DNA of 64,000 nt from Hydnum rufescens UP504 (GCA_014904985.1 MU128911.1:319118-383117); one strand, 5' to 3'; counted from the first letter of the stretch, positions 1 through 12,120 are shown. The notes: a model not told the origin generated them from the letters alone. Made by a program: numbers and translations.

Positions 1-191
1 TTCCCGACTTGTGCTATGCTACAAAAGGGCAAGAAAGTGGGAGAGGTCATTCATAAAACGGGAAATAGATATATGCAAGAATGACAGCGAGACGAAGAAG
101 AGGGGAAAAAGAACAAATATGGAGGGAGATAATCGATGAGGGGGACGGCGAGGGAATGGGAATGTGTTGCACCGTATCGGCAGCGACTCGT

Positions 192-2451
192 CTAGTCGAC
201 TTCCTCAACGCTTGGGCCGTCGTCAGCGGGAGCACCGGGGAAGCCGCCTGGCGCACCGGGGAAGCCACCCGTCGCACCAGGGAAGCCCTCGGGACCACCG
301 GCCGCGCCATACAGCCTCTGCATGATCGGGTTGGCAATTGCCTCGAGCTCCTTCTGCTTCTCCGTGTACTCCTCCTTGCTTGCCTCCTGACTGGCATCCA
401 GCCACGAAATTGTTTCCGAGATCGCCTTGTCCAGCTTCGTCTTGTCTGCCGGGTCGAACTTGCTCGCAAGCTTCTCGTCCTGTGTCGAGTTGCGCAGGTT
501 GTATGCATAAGACTCGAGCGAGTTCTTCGCCGTGATGCGTGCCGCCGCCTCTTCATCTTCCTGCTTGTACTTCTCCGCATCGGAGACCATGCGCTCGATC
601 TCTTCCTTTGACAACCGACCCTTGTCGTTCGTGATCGTGATGCGCGACGACTTGCCCGTTGTCTTGTCTGCGGCAGACACATTTAGAATACCGTTCGCAT
701 CGATATCGAATGTAACCTCAATTTGAGGCACACCGCGCGGTGCCGGGGGGATACCCGATAGCTCGAATTTGCCGAGCAAGTTGTTGTCCTTCGTTCGCGC
801 ACGTTCGCCTTCGTACACTTGGATCAACACACCGGGCTGGTTGTCCGAGTACGTGGAGAACACCTCGGAGCGTTTCGTTGGTACAGTCTGTTCCAGAATA
901 ATTAATCACCAGAGAATATGCGGATGTGCAAAAACACACATACCGTGTTCCGCTTGATAAGTGCGGTGAAGACACCGCCAGCCGTCTCTATACCAGTGGA
1001 GAGAGGGGCAACATCAAGAAGTAGGAGATCTTGGGTCTTTTCGGAGGTATCGCCGGACAAGATGGCGGCTTGGACGGCAGCACCGTAAGCGACAGCCTCA
1101 TCCGGGTTGATGGACTTGTTGGGCTCCTTGCCGTTGAAGAAGTCGGACACAAGCTTGATGATGCGGGGAATTCGGGTCGACCCTCCGACCAAGACGATCT
1201 CGTGCACATTGGACTTGTCGATCTTGGCGTCACGTAGGACTTTCTCAACGGGCTCGAGGGTACCGCGGAAGAGGTCCTGACAGAGCTCTTCGAAACGCGC
1301 GCGGGTAAGTGATGTGTAGAAGTCGATGCCCTCGAAGAGGGAATCGATTTCGATCGAAGTCTGTGCGGCGGAGGAGAGTGTACGCTTCGCGCGTTCGCAA
1401 GCCGTGCGGAGCCGACGAAGGGAGCGAGCATTTGTGGAAAGATCTGATAATCGGAGAAAGCCATAGTCAATCCATTGAGGAAAGGGATATCAATGAAAGA
1501 ACGAGCTCACCTTTCTTGTGTTTGCGCTTAAATTCTTGCGCAAAGTGATTAACAAGACGGTTGTCAAAGTCCTCACCACCCAAGTGGGTATCACCAGCAG
1601 TGGCCTTCACTTCGAAGATACCTTCTTCAATGGTCAAAAGAGAGACATCGAAGGTTCCTCCACCAAGATCGAAGATGAGGACGTTGCGCTCGCCAGAGAC
1701 TTTCTTGTCTAGACCATAGGCGATGGCGGCGGCGGTAGGCTCGTTAATGATGCGGAGGACGTTTAGACCTGAGATAACACCAGCATCCTTGGTTGCCTGT
1801 CGCTGCGAATCGTTGAAGTACGCTGGGACAGTAACAACGGCATCCTTGACAACATGACCCAAATACGACTCGGCGGTTTCCTTCATCTTGAGGAGGACCA
1901 TGGATGAGATCTCTTCGGGAGACTGTCGAATGCATTACAAAAACAGATTGAGATGAGAGCGACAGCAGGATGATAGTGATCATGACTCACAAATTCCTTG
2001 ATCTCGCTACGGAACTCGACCTGGACGATGGGTTTGCCCCCCTTGTTGATCACTTTGAAGGGATAGTGTTTGAGATCAGATTGGACCTCAGGGTCATCGA
2101 ATTTACGCCCGATGAGACGCTTAGCATCGAACACACTGAATGAAAGTCGACCAGACAATAGATGAGGGAGAGCGGACAGAACTGTAGAGATATGCGAGAA
2201 CGTACGTGTTGATGGGGTTCATGGCGACTTGGTTCTTGGCGGCATCGCCAATGAGACGCTCCGAGTCAGAAAAGGAGACATAGGATGGTGTCGTCCGGTT
2301 ACCCTCTAAGTAAAATGAGTGTTTAGGGCGGGGCTTCTTAGAGGCGGGAAGGAGACTCACGATCGTTGGCGATGATTTCGACCCGGTCGTTCTGCCAAAC
2401 CCCTACGCAGGAGTAAGTGGTACCAAGATCAATGCCAATAGCTTTCGTCAT
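192..2451 (-). CDS. SSA: Cytosolic heat shock protein 70 (Ssa type)
   Basis: ATP-driven chaperone that folds nascent and stress-damaged proteins with J-domain cochaperones and nucleotide exchange factors. Six exons on the minus strand: 2361-2451, 2206-2305, 1991-2135, 1511-1922, 944-1443, 192-887. All junctions are GT-AG and in phase, giving 647 aa, the usual Hsp70 length. Visible signatures are the N-terminal IDLGTTYS phosphate loop, [20 protein letters not shown] in the nucleotide-binding domain, a [13 protein letters not shown] tail and the terminal EEVD that binds TPR cochaperones. EEVD without an ER signal places it in the cytosol/nucleus. The start is the first ATG, in [10 protein letters not shown], matching the family. 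A perfect three-unit heat-shock element lies about 125 bp upstream, so heat induction is expected. No damage is seen. Confidence 0.97.
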
Positions 2452-2573
2452 CGTCTATAATTCGGTAGTGATTTTAGAGGAGAGGGGGTTGAAAGTGTTT
2501 AGAAAAGTGCGAAGGAAACACAGAGAAAGATGGAAGTTTTTAACTTTCGTCAGTGATCACATGACTCTCGCAA

Positions 2574-2586
2574 GAAACTTCTGGAA
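2574..2586. promoter_or_regulatory. Heat-shock element upstream of HSP70
   Basis: GAA-AC-TTC-TG-GAA is a perfect three-unit alternating nGAAn element, the binding site of an HSF trimer. It lies 123-135 bp upstream of the HSP70 start codon at 2451. The match is exact; HSF occupancy is inferred. Confidence 0.8.
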
Positions 2587-2600
2587 GTGGAGACCACAAG

Positions 2601-2640
2601 GAACGACAAAGAACGACAAAGAACGACAAGGATCGACAAG
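2601..2640. repeat. 10-bp tandem repeat (GAACGACAAA) next to the heat-shock element
   Basis: Four tandem 10-bp units: three GAACGACAAR and one GATCGACAAG. They begin 15 bp beyond the perfect heat-shock element. The first three GAA triplets recur exactly every 10 bp, the spacing of a gapped heat-shock element, although they are out of phase with the perfect element. A regulatory role is inference. Confidence 0.7.
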
Positions 2641-2912
2641 GATCTAGAAAACAAGTGGAATTCTGAAAGATCCTCAAATTATCCCCAGTAATGTCCGTGC
2701 CGAGTTGACTACGGGGCCTCTGCGTCGGCTCGATAAGTTTATGATTTTTCCTACCGGACATCGACTGACACCAGTATTCTCGCATTGGCACTTATACAGT
2801 ATTAGAGGAAATACAACCCAAATATTGAAAAATTAGACTTCAACATCGACAAGCAGAATTTGGGGGGCACTGTTTATAGATCGCATGTCCCACCCACTCA
2901 TCTTATCGACAC

Positions 2913-4666
2913 CTAAGCAAGGCTCGCGAAACCGACCTGAGAATTATCGAAATCAAAGACACTAAATTAAAAAGCGACAGCTTCAGTATTTTCCCTGACC
3001 TCACGAAGAAAGAGGAATATCGTTCGTACGTGTAGACGCTCTGCATGAAGACAGCTCCGATGATCCACACGCCAGAGTCCGCAGACTCGTGAGCGACCAC
3101 TCCCCCAACGCAGTCGCTTGATCCCGCACTTACCTGTCCCAAGTTGAATGCAGACTGTAACACAGGGTACGATACCCCCCCAAAGCTCAGCGAGACCGAG
3201 GGGTCCGACGAGCAAGGATCTTGGGATGGATAAATCATCACTTGGACCAATTGCCCGATTTAAGCCAACTCCTCACAGGTGTAGAATCAGCCGCATTTGC
3301 TCGCATCCTTGCTGCCCGAGATAGCGGCATAGAAAGCAGCCACACTCTGAGAATCTCCAATGATGAGCGTAGTGCCAGAATCTATAATGGACGAAATGCC
3401 AGTGACAGGTTGGCTCGATCCGGTCGAGACCGCATCAAGGGCAATTTGCCAATAGCCCTAGTGATGATATAAGTCATAAATACAGAGTTAAATGGAAGAG
3501 ATACGAAGACAGACCTGGACAGTAACCGGGTTCCAGTTGATGGAGCCCGAGTACAGGCTCGAGTCTGCTCCACCGAGGAAGAGGGAGGAACCACTCGAAA
3601 GCGAGCTTGAACGCAAACTGACCGGCACTGACCTTGCCCTGGCTGATCAGGTTGTTGAAAAATGGCGTAGCAGGGGTATGAGGAGATAGAGGGGAAAGCG
3701 AGGCCCATCACGCCATCGGCAGCACTGTCTCGCAAGGACCTGGAGGTGAGAAGCCAAGTGGCCTTAGCAAGGAATTGTCAGATCAATCAGAAACGTGAAG
3801 CTTACGAGCTGTAGTTGGTGGCGGATCCGAGGGTCTGGCCGGTGGCAGTTAAGCCAGCGACGGAAACGGTGTCGGTGAACTATGCAATGGATATATAGAG
3901 GTGGGAAGAATGGCATGACGTATGTCAGAAGGGGATCTCGTACCAGTTCGCCACTGGCGCTAGATCCATCTTCATACTTGAACGCAAAAGTCTTCTTGAG
4001 GTCAGTCGAGGTGGAACTGGCGCTAATAGCGGAAGATAGTTAAATCCGAAGGAGAAATTGAAATGAAATGCGAAACGGAATCGCCTTTGGTCATAGTCGG
4101 TGTGAAGGCCACAAGAGCAAGAGGATGAAGGCACAAGGAGATCGCTGCTCCCGCTAGATTGATAATGCAGGCAGAAAAATCAATGATTCAATGCAAGCCA
4201 CGATCACGATAATAGGTGAAAAAGTACGAACGTGTCAAAAATGATCTTGAAGGTCACGGGAAGGGTGCCAATGGCGATGTCACCATACCACGCCTTGTCA
4301 GAGTCGTCGGTGAGAGGATCCGAGCCTGTGGCCCTCCTGCTTAAACCAGAGGGTGCCTTGAATGCTGTGGCCAAGGGATGGTCAGTTCCGGTGTTTTTCT
4401 TGAAGTTCCCCAACGTGCGGGCGTATTTCCTTCAAGAAAAGTGGATGTCAACCCGCTGCTTCTGTGGGAGCATATGAATTTATTCATGACAGTACTGACG
4501 CTCCGAGCTGGGCGAGTTGACGACGCAGAGCAGGAATATTCGCGACAGGACCAGACCCTGGGGTGGGCTTGCTAATAGGGATCGAAATGCCCTTGGGAGC
4601 GACAGGGGAGGCAGAAGCGAACAAAGGAAGGACGGTTGCCCCGGCGAAAAGCATAGACAAAAGCAT
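2913..4666 (-). pseudogene. Secreted aspartic peptidase (family A1), damaged copy A
   Basis: Paralogue of the intact gene at 9792-11564 with the same nine-exon layout: 4500-4666, 4232-4429, 4085-4153, 3944-4022, 3806-3879, 3515-3739, 3277-3457, 3030-3219, 2913-2961. It keeps the hydrophobic signal start, the first catalytic DTG (split by an intron) and the second DSGTT. Compared with the intact copy, the sixth exon has two one-base insertions (near 3671, and in the AAA run 3598-3600). The seventh has a net 6-nt loss that creates an in-frame TGA at 3287-3289. The flap reads YEDG instead of YGDG. Intron 4023-4084 has a GC donor. Three independent lesions suggest a pseudogene, but single-base indels in other genes here could be assembly errors, so the stop codon and GC donor carry the most weight. 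Confidence 0.75.
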
Positions 4667-7415
4667 TGCAACAGGTAAAGACAGTGAGAATGACAGTAGA
4701 CGAATGCTGCCGCTGAAAAAAAAAGGGATAAAAGGGGGGAGATGGGCCTGTTATATCCTGTAGGCCTTCCCATGTCTCAGAATAAAATGTTGGATCACGC
4801 GGTCAAACCTCTCCATTGCAACAAATATTAGAGCCCAACTTCTAGCGGATAATTGCACGCTGATTGGGAAGTATGGATGGGACCACTCAAAAGGCAGTGG
4901 ATCCTGCAGCACAGCATATGTCGACAGAGTCTGTTGACCACCTGACCGGCTCCCAACACACACTTTTTGCTTACCAACTACTGTACCAACCCCTACTATA
5001 GCTAGTAGTTAAGAGTAAGACTACATCAAAATAAAGACCATTATCTGCTGTAGTTCGTTCAACTCTGGACCGACTCGACTTGACCTAATTCAGTTGAGCC
5101 GACTCCCGGCAACCCTTAATTCTAATATAGGTCTCGATGCCTGAGGATTTGAATAGTTCCGTAAAGAATCCGTGACATCTCAACATCACGGAAATGATGA
5201 GCCCCTCGTGGCCCCTTGTCAGTTTTGGGTTGCACCCAAATGGTCTACTGTACGAGGTGTTTCTCTTCATGTGGACCCGTCATAATACGAACTTAACACT
5301 GACTCCGTGGAGCCTTATAGCAGGATAAGGCAAGTTCCGTTTCTCCAGGGCTTAACTTCTCGCATCTGCACCCCTTGGCCTCCTCCCCGTACCTCCCGAC
5401 ACCTAGCCATTAGAGTCGAGTCCCAAGCAGGGGAGTCCCATCAATCCAAATAATGACTGATTTTTACTAGCGAGGTCAGACACACACTCTTCATGGACTG
5501 CATGAAATAGCACGTCTTGGCCGTCTCTCACAACAGATGATCACCAGGCCGATTTCACTTCTACGTCCAGCTACCTTGGTGAACCCCTCCATGCCGGATC
5601 TTATTCGAATCACCTATGGGTATCTGACTACGGCTACCTTGCTTTGGATGCGATCCCTCCCGACAGTCCAATATTGTTAAGTGACGGATGTGACTTTAGA
5701 TCTTATCGGAGAAGATGTATTCCGTCAAACGTTCGACCCACAAGGCCTACAGTTTGATAGGCAGTACATCGCCACTCATTGATCTATTCTAAATAAACCC
5801 CAACAGTGCCTAGCATTGCATCCTTCAAGTCTCTATAGGCCACCCGTTTCTTGACAGTTGAATGGCCACCGGCATCCTCACGCTACCGAATACCGAGTCT
5901 CGATTAACTGTCCGCACCTGCACAGCAACATGAGGTCAATGCAATACACATGGAGCCCAAGTTCGGCGTCTTACGCGAGGTGTTCGTCACCGCGGCAGCA
6001 CCAACGGGAGGAGTCATGTGAATATGGACAAGCTGCTATGTGGACAACTGTCTCGCGCTTGCAGCCCTCCTCTACCATATGGTATCTTGCATCCTGGTGC
6101 TCGAGCATCATCCCTGTCATTTGTGCAACGCGGCCCACATGGGTGGTTTGTTGAAAGCTATTTAGTGAATAGACTCGTGTGCCCCGAGTATCACCCGGAG
6201 ACGACCCGACGATTCGAAGCTTCCGATATCGTGTGGCGAGCATCGAGAAAAAGTTGGGTTCCATGTCGAATACAATATTGGGGGGATTGCACACGATCTA
6301 CGGCCAACAAGCACAGTGGCTTTCCGGGTTCCGTCTAATCCGTGAGTAATCCGGCGAGTAATACGGTGAGCAAGAAACCGAATGGTCCTCCTTCGGCTCC
6401 TTTACATCTTTTTTGGCAGAATATCGCTGAATCCAATCGGATCGGGAGTGTTTTCTTATTACCCCGGGTTTTCATCGTCGGAGTGGTCGGGACCCCAAGA
6501 GTCTGCTGGAACAATATGGGGATTCGAGAGGTCGAAACCATGACTGATCGGTTAGGGACCGTGCTTCATGCTTGATCAAACAACCCAGAGTCGAGAAGAA
6601 ACGGGTCTATCTTGTGGGCTCATCTGAGGGTGTTATCAAACCCGACTATCAAATTGGCATAGGATTGGCATGTAGGGTTGCCGAATGCCAAGGAGACCGG
6701 CGTAATTTCCCTGAGTCGCTCACATTATCTACAGGTTCAGGCTTCGAAGGATTTACACAGCATTTTTTGGGCATCGATGAGTCTAATCATCGATGGAATC
6801 ACTTTTTCGGCATTCTCGTCACTTAATCGAGATTCTCGCGCTAGCGAGTTGCCCATGTATTATCATTCAACGACCTACAAAGGGTAAACACGGCGAACGA
6901 TCAGGTTGCCATCGACGGTGTGTTTGAATTTATTTATACCGAGCTAATGCCGCTGGTGCGCTTGATGAAGAGACTGACTATATTTCTAGTAATGTCACAC
7001 ACGTCACACGTTACCATTCGGCGTCCATCCGATATTGATGATTCTGGTGCTACATCAAGTTATAGAAGCTTATTCTCACATGGATAGTGGCTTCGACGCG
7101 AAACGGTGCGATCAGGTGGAGGGCCCTGTGTATCGTAGTAACGCTCTGATTAAAATACAGTTTGGGATGCCATCCCTCCACCAGTGACACTTGGAACTAT
7201 TCGTACCAATAGCCGAGCCCGCCGCATGGGCTTCTCTGCATGCGTTCCTGCGTTCCTGCTTCCTTGCATCGGTGGGCTCCAACGAGCAGATGTCTGCCTG
7301 CAGGAGATAAAAAGGATATAAAAACCCTCTCAAACTGTCTCCGATCCCCCGCAGCAACAGTAATAGCAGCAGCACTCGTCTAGTGTCATTCTCCTCTCTA
7401 CGGTCATCTGTTTCA
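4667..7415. other. 2.7-kb intergenic region between divergent peptidase copies
   Basis: Upstream region of both peptidase copies A (minus) and B (plus). Short open frames of about 70-107 codons occur at 5858-6887, on both strands near 5971-6338, but none shows a family motif or a coherent exon chain. A TATA-like GGATATAA lies upstream of copy A. I see no gene I can support. Confidence 0.5.
7317..7324 (+). promoter_or_regulatory. TATA box of peptidase copy B
   Basis: TATAAAAA 92 bp upstream of the ATG at 7416. The intact copy has the same octamer at the same distance, so the core promoter was duplicated with the gene. Confidence 0.6.
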
Positions 7416-9190
7416 ATGCTCCTCTCTGTGCTTTCCTCCGCCGCGGCTGTCGTTTTTCTCCCTTCCTTAGTGGCTGCATCCCGTGTCGCTACTCCCAAAG
7501 GCATTTCGATCCCTATTAGCAAGCGGGGTCCAACACCTGGCTCTGTCGCAGATGTCCCTTCCCTACTTGCTCAACTTGGCCGTCTTAAAGGGTAAGTGCC
7601 TTGATGATTTTTCTTGCATCCCCGTCCAATGAATTGACATCCACTTTTCCTGAAGGAAATACGCCCAGACGTTGGAGAACTTCAAGAAAAACACCGGGAA
7701 TGAGCATCCTCTGGCTGCCCTATTCAACATTTCTTCAGGTTTAACCACGAGGGCCACAGGCTCCGACGCCCTCACTGACGCCTCTAATGAGCTGTGGTAT
7801 GGTAACATTGCCATTGGTACCCCTCCCGTGACCTTTACGATCGACTTCGACACGTGCGTTGTTTTGACCAATTGTTAACCGGTGTGGTGTCCGGTATTAA
7901 TTAGGTGATTCTCCGGCGTGCATTATCTAGTGGGAGCAGTGACCTTTTCGTCCCTTCATCTTCGTGTTCTTCTTGTGGCTCTCATACCAGGTACAACGCG
8001 AGGTGAATCCATCCCCTACTTCATTTCAATTCACCATTCTGATTTGAATACCTTCCGCGATTAGGTCTAGTTCCACCTCGAAGGACCTTGGGAAGACCTT
8101 CTCGCTCAGCTATGGTGATGGATCTACCGTCCGCGGCGAACAGGCACGGGATCTTCTTCTGAATCAAATACCATGCGATTGTTCTTATCTCTATCTATTG
8201 TATAGTTTACCGACACAGTTTCTGTCGCTGGTCTAACAGCCACCAAACAGACCCTCGGATCTGCCACCACATACAGCTCGTTCGTTTCACATTTTTGACT
8301 GATACGACAATTCCTCGCCTAAGGTCACTTGGCTTCTTACTTTCAGGTCCTTCCAAAGCGGTCCTTCCGATGGCTGATGGGGCTCGCCTTCCCCTCTCTC
8401 TCCTCATATCGCGCTACGCCTTTTTTCAACACGCTGATCAGCAATAATGCGGTCACTGCGGGTCAATTTTCGTTCAAGCTCGCTCGAGCGGCTCCTCCCT
8501 CTTCCTCGGTGGGGCAGACTCGAGTCTGTACAGGGGTCCCATCAACTGGAACTCCGTTACTAAGCAGGTCCGCTTCTCCCTTCTCTTCAATTCAAGGCTA
8601 GGCCTGTGACTCACCCCTGGGCCACCAGAGCTACTGGCAAGTTGCACTTGATGCGGTCTCGGTCGGATCGAGGCAAATTGTCGGCGGTATTTCGTCCATC
8701 GTCGATTCTGGGACCACGCTCATCATTGGGGATTCTTCGAGTGTGGCTGCCTTCTATAATGCTATCCGGGTAGCCAGGATGCGAGCGACACTGCGGGCCC
8801 TGGACTGTACACTTGTGAGCAGCCTGTTTTACATTAACTAATGAATGCCCTGACGATCTACCATCGCCTCTCAAGATCCTTGCTCCTCGAACCCTTCGGT
8901 CTCCCTGAAATTCGGAGGGGTATCGTACCCTGTGTCGTCGGCTGCGTTCAACTTCGGACAGGTGTCTCAGGGATCGAGCCAATGCGTTGGCGGAGTGGCC
9001 TCCCTGGGGTCGGGGAATGACTTGGGGTTCTGGATCGTCGGGGATGTCTTCATGCGGGGCGTATACACGTACGAGCATCATTCCCCTTTTCTTCATATGA
9101 GATCGGGAAAAATTACTGAAGCTGTTTGCCCCTTAATCTAGCGTCTTTGATTTCGATAATTCTCGTGTCGGTTTCGCGAAGCTTGCTTAG
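7416..9190 (+). pseudogene. Secreted aspartic peptidase (family A1), damaged copy B
   Basis: Nine exons matching the intact paralogue: 7416-7591, 7656-7853, 7931-8002, 8065-8143, 8206-8279, 8347-8567, 8629-8814, 8876-9068, 9142-9190. Signal sequence, DTG (split by intron 7854-7930), YGDG flap, DSGTT and the final VGFAKLA are all recognisable. Relative to the intact gene it lacks one base at about 8373, one T at about 8484 and one C at about 8766. The frame is lost in exon 6 and restored only after the third gap in exon 7. Intron 8144-8205 starts with GC rather than GT. Either this is a recent pseudogene or the assembly has three indel errors; two of the three sites are homopolymers. The surviving codon pattern shows recent selection. 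Confidence 0.75.
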
Positions 9191-9791
9191 ACATTGAGAA
9201 GGCGTTTGTTGTTGCTTATTTCTTCATGTAAACCATGCCCATTGTACAAATATAGGCGTACTATCCAAAACTTGCTCGTTGATTCCGGTTTAACAAGGTG
9301 AAAACCTGGCTAGTGCCTTGAGTCTTCTGGGAAGGATCACAAACCAAAAAAAAACCATTCTCGAGGATGAGTGCGAACGAGACCCCTACTTCTCTGGTGA
9401 GGCGTCAACAAAGAAGTAGAAAACAAGTGGAACCCCTGAGTTCCTTTGTCCGCCGACCGATCTCCCCCAGTGGTGCCTGTGCCGAATCGACTAAAAGGCA
9501 CTTGCGGCGACGTTGGGGAATCCAATGGTTGCTAGACTAGATCAACGGTCCCGCACTAGCATCGCGGAGCAGCACTCACCTTGATTTTGTTTACCTTTAT
9601 GGTAGAGAAAATGCAACCCAAGTATTCAAAGAATTAGACCACATCAACCACGTCGTTGTCTTTGTCTCGTTGAACCGATAGATAAGCAGGTCTTGGGTAC
9701 CCATACATCTGAGAATGAGCGTTGTTTATTTCGCGACGAAACCAAATGTCCAAATGTCCAAATGCATCCAAATCCCCCATCTTATCGACAT

Positions 9792-11564
9792 CTACGCAAG
9801 GGTTGCGAATCCAACACGAGAATTATCGAAATCGAAGACCCTAGATTAAAAGCCGACAGCTTCAGTATCTTCCCCGAACTCATGAAGAAAGAGGAATATT
9901 GGTCGTACGTGTACACGCCCTGCATGAAGACATCCCCGACGATCCAGAGCCCAGTCCCCCCCGACTGCTGAGAGACCACCCCGCCAATGCAGTCGCTCGA
10001 TCCCTCAGACACCGGTCCCAAGTTGAACGCAGACAACAACACAGGATACGCTATCCCCCCAAACCTCAGCGAGACCGAGGGGTTCGATGAGCAAGGGTCT
10101 TGGGACCGATAAACCATCAGTTTGGGCAGTTGCCCGATTTAAGCCAATTCCTCACAAGTGTAGAATCCAGGGCCCGCAGTTTGGCTCGCATCCTGGCTGC
10201 CCGGGATAGCGGCATAGAAAGCAGCCACATTCTGAGAATCTCCAATGATGAGCGTAGTGCCAGAATCTATAATGGACGAAACGCCAGTGACAGGTTGGCT
10301 CGATCCGGTCGAGACCGCATCAAGGGCAATTTGCCAATAGCCCTAGTGATGATATAAGTCATAAATACAGAGTGAAATCGAAGAGATACGAAGACAGACC
10401 TGGACAGTAACCGGGTTCCAGTTGATGGAACCCGTGTACAGACTCGAGTCCGCTCCACCGAGGAAGAGGGAGGAACCGCTCGAAGCGAGCTTGAACGCAA
10501 ACTGACCGGCACTGACCACGCGCTCCTCGATCAGGGTGTTGAAAAAAGGTGTGGCGGGGTATGAGGAGAGAGAGGGGAAAGCAAGACCCATCAGACCATC
10601 GGAAGGCTGGCGTCCCAAGGACCTGGAAGCAAGAAGGTGAGTGGCCTTAGCCGAAGAATTGCCAGATCAATCAGAAATGTGAAGCTTACGAGCTGTATGT
10701 GGTGGCAGATCCGAGGGGCTGGTTGGTGGCAGTTAAGCCAGCAACAGTAACTGTGTCGGTGAACTATGCAATGAATATAGAAGTCAGAACGATGGCATGG
10801 GGTTCATTTCAGAAGAGGATCTCATACCTGTTCGCCACTGGCGGTAGATCCATCACCATACTGGAGTGAGAAAGTCTTGCCAAGGTCACTCGAGGTGGAA
10901 CTCGCGCTAATAGGGGGAAATATTGGATTCAGAATTGTAGATGAAAATGAGATAGAAAATGGGATCACCTCGGGTTGTACCTAGTGTGAGAGCCACAAGA
11001 GGAGCAAGAGGACGAAGGAACGAGGAGGTCACTGCTTCCACTAGATTGATAATGCAACAGGAAAAGCGGCCAATTAATACAGGTCACCACGTCCATTAAT
11101 AATGGATCAAAAACAACGTACGTGTCGAAGTCGATCTTAAAGGTCACGGGAGGGGTGCCAATGTCGACGTTGCCATGCCACGCGATACCAGACTCGTCGG
11201 TGAGAGCGTCAGAGCCTGTGGCCCTCCTGGTTAAGCCTGAGGGTGCGTTGAATACTGCGGCCAAGGGATGGCCAGTTCCGGTGTTTTTCTTGAAGTTCTC
11301 CAACGTGCGGGCATATTTCCTTGGAAAAGTGGATGTTAAGTTGCTGCTTCTCTGGGGGGATGGAAAAAATATTCATAACGGTACTGACTCTCCAACCTGG
11401 GCAAGTTGAGCGCGCAGAGCAGCAATATCCGCGACGGGACCAGACGTTGGGCCGCGCCTGCTAATGGGGATGGAAATGCCTTTGGGAACAGTGACGGGGG
11501 AGGCAGAAACCAAGAAGGGGAGAGAAATGACGGCCACGGCGGCGGAAAGCGCAGAGAAAAACAT
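9792..11564 (-). CDS. Secreted aspartic peptidase (family A1, polyporopepsin-like), intact copy C
   Basis: Pepsin-fold endopeptidase, expected to be secreted and active at acid pH. Nine exons: 11389-11564, 11122-11319, 10969-11040, 10828-10906, 10690-10763, 10400-10622, 10156-10342, 9909-10098, 9792-9840. All are GT-AG, phases agree, and the product is 415 aa. Residues 1-20 form a hydrophobic signal peptide ending near SAS-P. A propeptide of about 80 residues follows. The catalytic aspartates are D124 (in DTGSS, with T125 split by an intron) and D300 (DSGTT); the flap tyrosine is Y165 in YGDG. The C-terminus VGFATLA is typical of the family. The start is the ATG aligned in all three paralogues. 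The 3' flank resembles that of copy A, marking a segmental duplication. This is the only one of the three without damage. Confidence 0.93.
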
Positions 11565-11657
11565 TGCCACAGGTAATGACGGACAGGAGAACAACAGTAG
11601 ATGAGTACTGCTGCTGCCACTGGAGAGTGAGGAGACCAGGGACAGAGCTCAAGAGGG

Positions 11658-11665
11658 TTTTTATA
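11658..11665 (-). promoter_or_regulatory. TATA box of peptidase copy C
   Basis: TATAAAAA on the minus strand about 94 bp upstream of the ATG at 11564, matching in sequence and distance the box in front of copy B. Confidence 0.6.
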
Positions 11666-11974
11666 TCTTGCAGGCAGGCACTGTACGCTTCCCATCTGTA
11701 CGAATAAAATATCGCATCGCGCATCCTGCCAAACCACCCTATTGCAAGAAATATTGGGGGTCAGGCCGTAATAAGTCAAATCAAGTCAAGTCTTTTGACT
11801 GTGAAATCCTTGACTTGCAGCCCATGTCACTGAGGTTGACACCCTGGATCCAAAAACCCTAAATTTGGGGTCCTGCTCCCGGTGGAAATCAGCCCCAAGA
11901 TGGTAAAATTTTCCTGGTAAATCAGCCAAATCCTTGACAGCCCAGGCTTCCAGAAGCGGGGGTCTTACTGTTAG

Positions 11975-12120
11975 TAGTGTTGGCGCGACTTGCGGCTTGA
12001 GCCGGCTCAAGTCACAAGTCACCCAGAGTCGCGCTGAGCCGCTTGCATCTGTCGTTTCTGACTCAGAGTTGCAAGTTGAGTCACAGGAGATGGTTCAAAC
12101 CGACTCCGAGTCGCAAAATT
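11975..12120 (+). repeat. GACTTG-rich dispersed repeat, copy 1
   Basis: Begins with the shared edge TAGTGTTGGCGCGACTTG, followed by dense GACTTG/CAAGTC and GAGTC words in both orientations. The same edge occurs near 12487, 13121, 53945 and 55757. Non-coding. The preceding 11780-11850 stretch also carries CAAGTC words without the edge. Confidence 0.7.

Noticed and set aside
47..682. Arg/Ser-rich minus-strand frame and overlapping plus-strand frames at the left end
   Set aside because: They are shadow frames of the HSP70 last exon; codon pattern and homology support only the HSP70 frame.
5858..6338. Overlapping open frames of about 100 codons on both strands
   Set aside because: No domain, no splice chain, no paralogue in the window; consistent with chance frames.
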